Source: an uncultured Phascolarctobacterium sp.
Lineage (GTDB): Bacteria > Bacillota > Negativicutes > Acidaminococcales > Acidaminococcaceae
Direction: 5' to 3'
Assembly: GCA_900553055.1 (NCBI GenBank)
Contig: USBV01000055.1
Location: 1-9,278 of the forward strand
DNA: 9,278 nt
Made by a program: the position numbers and the translations under genes. The notes under the pieces were generated by a model. It searched no databases, had not been told where the DNA came from, and saw only the letters and a program-made list of their open reading frames with translations. Shown here piece after piece: positions 7,985 through 9,278 of the stretch (positions within the stretch are counted from its first letter, which is position 1; each line of letters begins with the position of its first letter).

Positions 7985-8924
7985 TGTGTTTACCTCCTGT
8001 CAAAGTCAAGAATAAGAGTGCCATACGAACTGCTACACCGTTTTGAACCTCGGTGCGGATAGCAGCGTTATCGCAGTAACCAACCTCCCAGGAGATTTCA
8101 AGGCCGCGGTTCATGGGGCCTGGATGGAGCACGGTTACATCGGGTTTAGCCAAAGCCAAACGTTTTTCGTTGATGCCGAAGATGCGGGCATACTCACGAG
8201 TAGTGGGGAACAGGCCCTTCTTTTGGCGTTCCAGCTGAATGCGCAGGATATCTACAACATCTGCATCAGCAATAGCGTCCTCTACATGCTTGTGCACGGT
8301 TACGCCCAAAGCTTCGATATCGTGGGGCAGCAATGTCATGGGACCAGCTACATGCACTTCAGCGCCCATTTTATTCCAAGCAGCAATGTTGGTGCGAGCA
8401 ACACGGCTGTAGAGAATATCGCCGATAATGGCCATCTTCAGGCCCTTAAGATTTTTGCCCTGCTCACGAATGGTGAACATATCCAATAGGCCCTGGGACG
8501 GATGAGCATGAGCGCCGTCACCAGCGTTAATGATTACAGGGTCAGCCACATTAGCCGCATAGGCTGCAGCACCTTCAATGGGATGACGCATAACGATAGC
8601 ATCACAGGCCATGGATTGTACAGTCAAAATGGTATCGCGCAGGCACTCGCCTTTTACTACGCTGGAGTTGCCGGTGGTGATATTAACTACATCGGCGCCC
8701 AGGTATTTGCCTGCCAGTTCAAAGGAAGTACGAGTACGGGTACTGGGTTCATAGAACAGATTGATGATGGATTTACCACGCAGAGAGGGAACCTTTTTGA
8801 TATCCCTTTTCATAATCTTCTTCATTTCCTCAGCTGTTTTCAAAATCAGCTCGATTTCTTCCACGCTGAGGCTTTCCAGATCCAGTATATCTCTGCCACC
8901 CAGAGATACATTTGATTTAGCCAT
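7968..8924 (-). CDS. pyrB: Aspartate carbamoyltransferase catalytic subunit
   Basis: Transfers the carbamoyl group from carbamoyl phosphate to aspartate, the first committed step. The 318-residue product shows the carbamoyl-phosphate motif EPSTRTRTSFE (59-69), the SVVKGE loop (88-93) with Ser and Lys that reach into the neighbouring active site of the trimer, VMRHP (111-115), HPSQGLLD (141-148), GDILYSRVARTN (168-179) and LHPGPMNRG (266-274). There is no pyrI regulatory subunit, as is usual for Bacillota enzymes. The ATG at 8922-8924 is chosen because AGGAGGT (8932-8938) lies 7 nt upstream and MAKSNVSL begins the conserved fold. The frame stays open upstream to a TTG at 9011, but that would run through the leader terminator. 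First gene of the operon; its last codons contain the pyrC ribosome binding site. Confidence 0.98.
   Translation of the reverse strand: MAKSNVSLGGRDILDLESLSVEEIELILKTAEEMKKIMKRDIKKVPSLRGKSIINLFYEPSTRTRTSFELAGKYLGADVVNITTGNSSVVKGECLRDTILTVQSMACDAIVMRHPIEGAAAYAANVADPVIINAGDGAHAHPSQGLLDMFTIREQGKNLKGLKMAIIGDILYSRVARTNIAAWNKMGAEVHVAGPMTLLPHDIEALGVTVHKHVEDAIADADVVDILRIQLERQKKGLFPTTREYARIFGINEKRLALAKPDVTVLHPGPMNRGLEISWEVGYCDNAAIRTEVQNGVAVRMALLFLTLTGGKHIENVD
7992..7998 (-). promoter_or_regulatory. Ribosome binding site of pyrC
   Basis: AGGAGGT, 7 nt before the TTG start of pyrC, lies within the last codons of pyrB (the Gly-Gly-Lys region). It decides the non-ATG start and links pyrC initiation to ribosomes finishing pyrB. 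Confidence 0.9.
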
Positions 8925-8931
8925 TAGCTTT

Positions 8932-8938
8932 ACCTCCT
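8932..8938 (-). promoter_or_regulatory. Ribosome binding site of pyrB
   Basis: AGGAGGT, 7 nt before the pyrB ATG, lies about 20 nt downstream of the leader terminator's U-tract. It fixes the start at 8924 rather than the longer open frame beginning at 9011. Confidence 0.92.
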
Positions 8939-8957
8939 GTATATATGTAATAGAATG

Positions 8958-8999
8958 AATAAAAGCCCTCTTGAACCCATGAGGGTACAAGAAGGCCTT
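8958..8999 (-). terminator. Intrinsic terminator of the pyr leader (attenuator)
   Basis: A strong hairpin precedes pyrB on the operon strand: 8983-8996 pairs with 8965-8978 over 14 positions, with one U-U mismatch (8987/8974), one G-U pair and a UCAU tetraloop. The lower stem can extend by three more pairs. The 3' arm is followed at once by UUUUAUU (8958-8964). Its place between promoter and first gene, together with the two upstream elements, makes it the attenuation terminator rather than the end of another gene. Confidence 0.95.
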
Positions 9000-9026
9000 G
9001 TGTTTCAACAATAGTCAAACCTTGTA
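8986..9026 (-). promoter_or_regulatory. Antiterminator alternative structure
   Basis: UACAAG (9021-9026) from the 3' side of the PyrR hairpin is perfectly complementary to CUUGUA (8986-8991) in the 5' arm of the terminator. Between them GUUU (9017-9020) can pair with AAAC (9002-9005). Forming this fold excludes both the PyrR hairpin and the terminator, the logic expected for read-through when UMP is low. The pairing was worked out by eye without energy calculation. Confidence 0.8.
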
Positions 9027-9050
9027 GTCTCACGGGACTCGTTTAAAGGT
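9019..9050 (-). promoter_or_regulatory. PyrR-binding anti-antiterminator hairpin
   Basis: The loop region AGUCCCGUGAGACU (9026-9039, minus strand) matches the PyrR binding consensus ARUCCNGNGAGRYU. AGUC (9036-9039) pairs with GACU (9026-9029) around the hexaloop CCGUGA. A lower stem pairs ACCUU (9046-9050) with AAGGU (9019-9023), separated from the upper stem by an asymmetric internal bulge, as in known PyrR sites. In the established Bacillus model, PyrR with UMP stabilises this hairpin, prevents the antiterminator from forming and so allows termination upstream of pyrB. Confidence 0.93.
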
Positions 9051-9071
9051 GCAATTGGATTGATTAGATAT

Positions 9072-9100
9072 ATTTTACACCTACATAGCTGAAACGTCAA
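9072..9100 (-). promoter_or_regulatory. Sigma-A-type promoter of the pyr operon
   Basis: On the minus strand, TTGACG (9095-9100) and TAAAAT (9072-9077) are separated by exactly 17 bp, with A-rich sequence upstream of the -35 box. Transcription should start near 9065, giving a leader of about 140 nt that contains the complete PyrR attenuator. Each hexamer differs from consensus at one position. Confidence 0.88.
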
Positions 9101-9144
9101 ATATTTCGCGTCATTTTTTACTCATTTCTTACAGAAATTGCTGC

Positions 9145-9174
9145 TAGCGTTGTGAGGCACTTTGGGTGTATAAT
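9145..9174 (+). promoter_or_regulatory. Possible divergent promoter
   Basis: A perfect TATAAT lies at 9169-9174 on the plus strand. The -35 region is weak: TAGCGT (9145-9150) at 18 bp spacing is the best fit. If real, it would drive a gene beyond the right window edge, divergent from the pyr operon. No plus-strand start codon with a ribosome binding site is visible before the edge. Confidence 0.3.
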
Positions 9175-9225
9175 GAAACGATAAATTGCGGTTTTACTAA
9201 CTGTTTTATTTATTTATCTTTAGTT

Positions 9226-9253
9226 GCACTTCTTTGTGTGGGCAAAGAAGTGC
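9226..9253. repeat. Perfect inverted repeat in the upstream intergenic region
   Basis: GCACTTCTTTG (9226-9236) and CAAAGAAGTGC (9243-9253) form perfect 11-bp arms around a 6-nt loop. No U-tract follows on either strand, so it is not a standard terminator. Compact palindromes of this kind are often dispersed repeat units, but the copy number cannot be seen here. The 9101-9278 stretch otherwise shows only the two promoter signals. Confidence 0.6.
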
Positions 9254-9278
9254 CAAGAAACCCACCAGCATTGCATGC

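Noticed and set aside
8925..9011. Extension of PyrB by 29 residues to a TTG at 9011
   Set aside because: The extra codons run through the attenuator terminator and are not family-like, while a strong ribosome binding site precedes the ATG at 8924.

Overview
The window carries the de novo pyrimidine (UMP) biosynthesis operon of a Bacillota-type bacterium, entirely on the minus strand, so transcription runs from the right end of the window to the left. The order is pyrB, pyrC, carA (pyrAA), carB (pyrAB), pyrK, pyrD, pyrF, the classical Bacillus order. pyrF is cut by the left window edge; the gene that usually follows, pyrE, would lie outside. The gene order, the NAD-dependent type 1B dihydroorotate dehydrogenase (PyrD plus PyrK), strong AGGAGG ribosome binding sites and a PyrR-type RNA attenuator all point to Bacillota. 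Overall base composition is near 50% GC, which could fit the Negativicutes, but the sequence alone does not settle the family.

Right end (about 8925-9278): a sigma-A-like promoter (TTGACG, 17 bp, TAAAAT) starts a leader of about 140 nt. The leader has the three parts of a PyrR attenuator: an anti-antiterminator hairpin with a near-consensus PyrR-binding loop, an alternative antiterminator pairing, and a strong intrinsic terminator just before pyrB. No pyrR or pyrP gene is present, so the regulator must be encoded elsewhere. Beyond the promoter lie a possible divergent promoter and a perfect 11-bp inverted repeat.

Middle (1580-8924): six complete genes packed almost without gaps. pyrB/pyrC, pyrC/carA and carA/carB overlap by 16-17 nt and pyrK/pyrD by 7 nt; a 60-nt spacer separates carB from pyrK. 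CarA and CarB make carbamoyl phosphate, PyrB condenses it with aspartate, PyrC closes the ring to dihydroorotate, PyrD-PyrK oxidises that to orotate with NAD+, and PyrF carries out the final decarboxylation to UMP. All key catalytic motifs are intact. pyrK is visibly richer in GC than carB.

Left end (1-626): between pyrD and pyrF lies the only sizeable gap inside the operon (114 nt). It holds an imperfect palindromic element of about 100 bp whose arms pair much better as plus-strand RNA (opposite to the operon) than as minus-strand RNA. This is the one feature the operon does not explain and the best candidate for something undescribed. The rest is a well-known metabolic operon; I see no defence system, mobile-element gene, CRISPR array, tRNA or rRNA.
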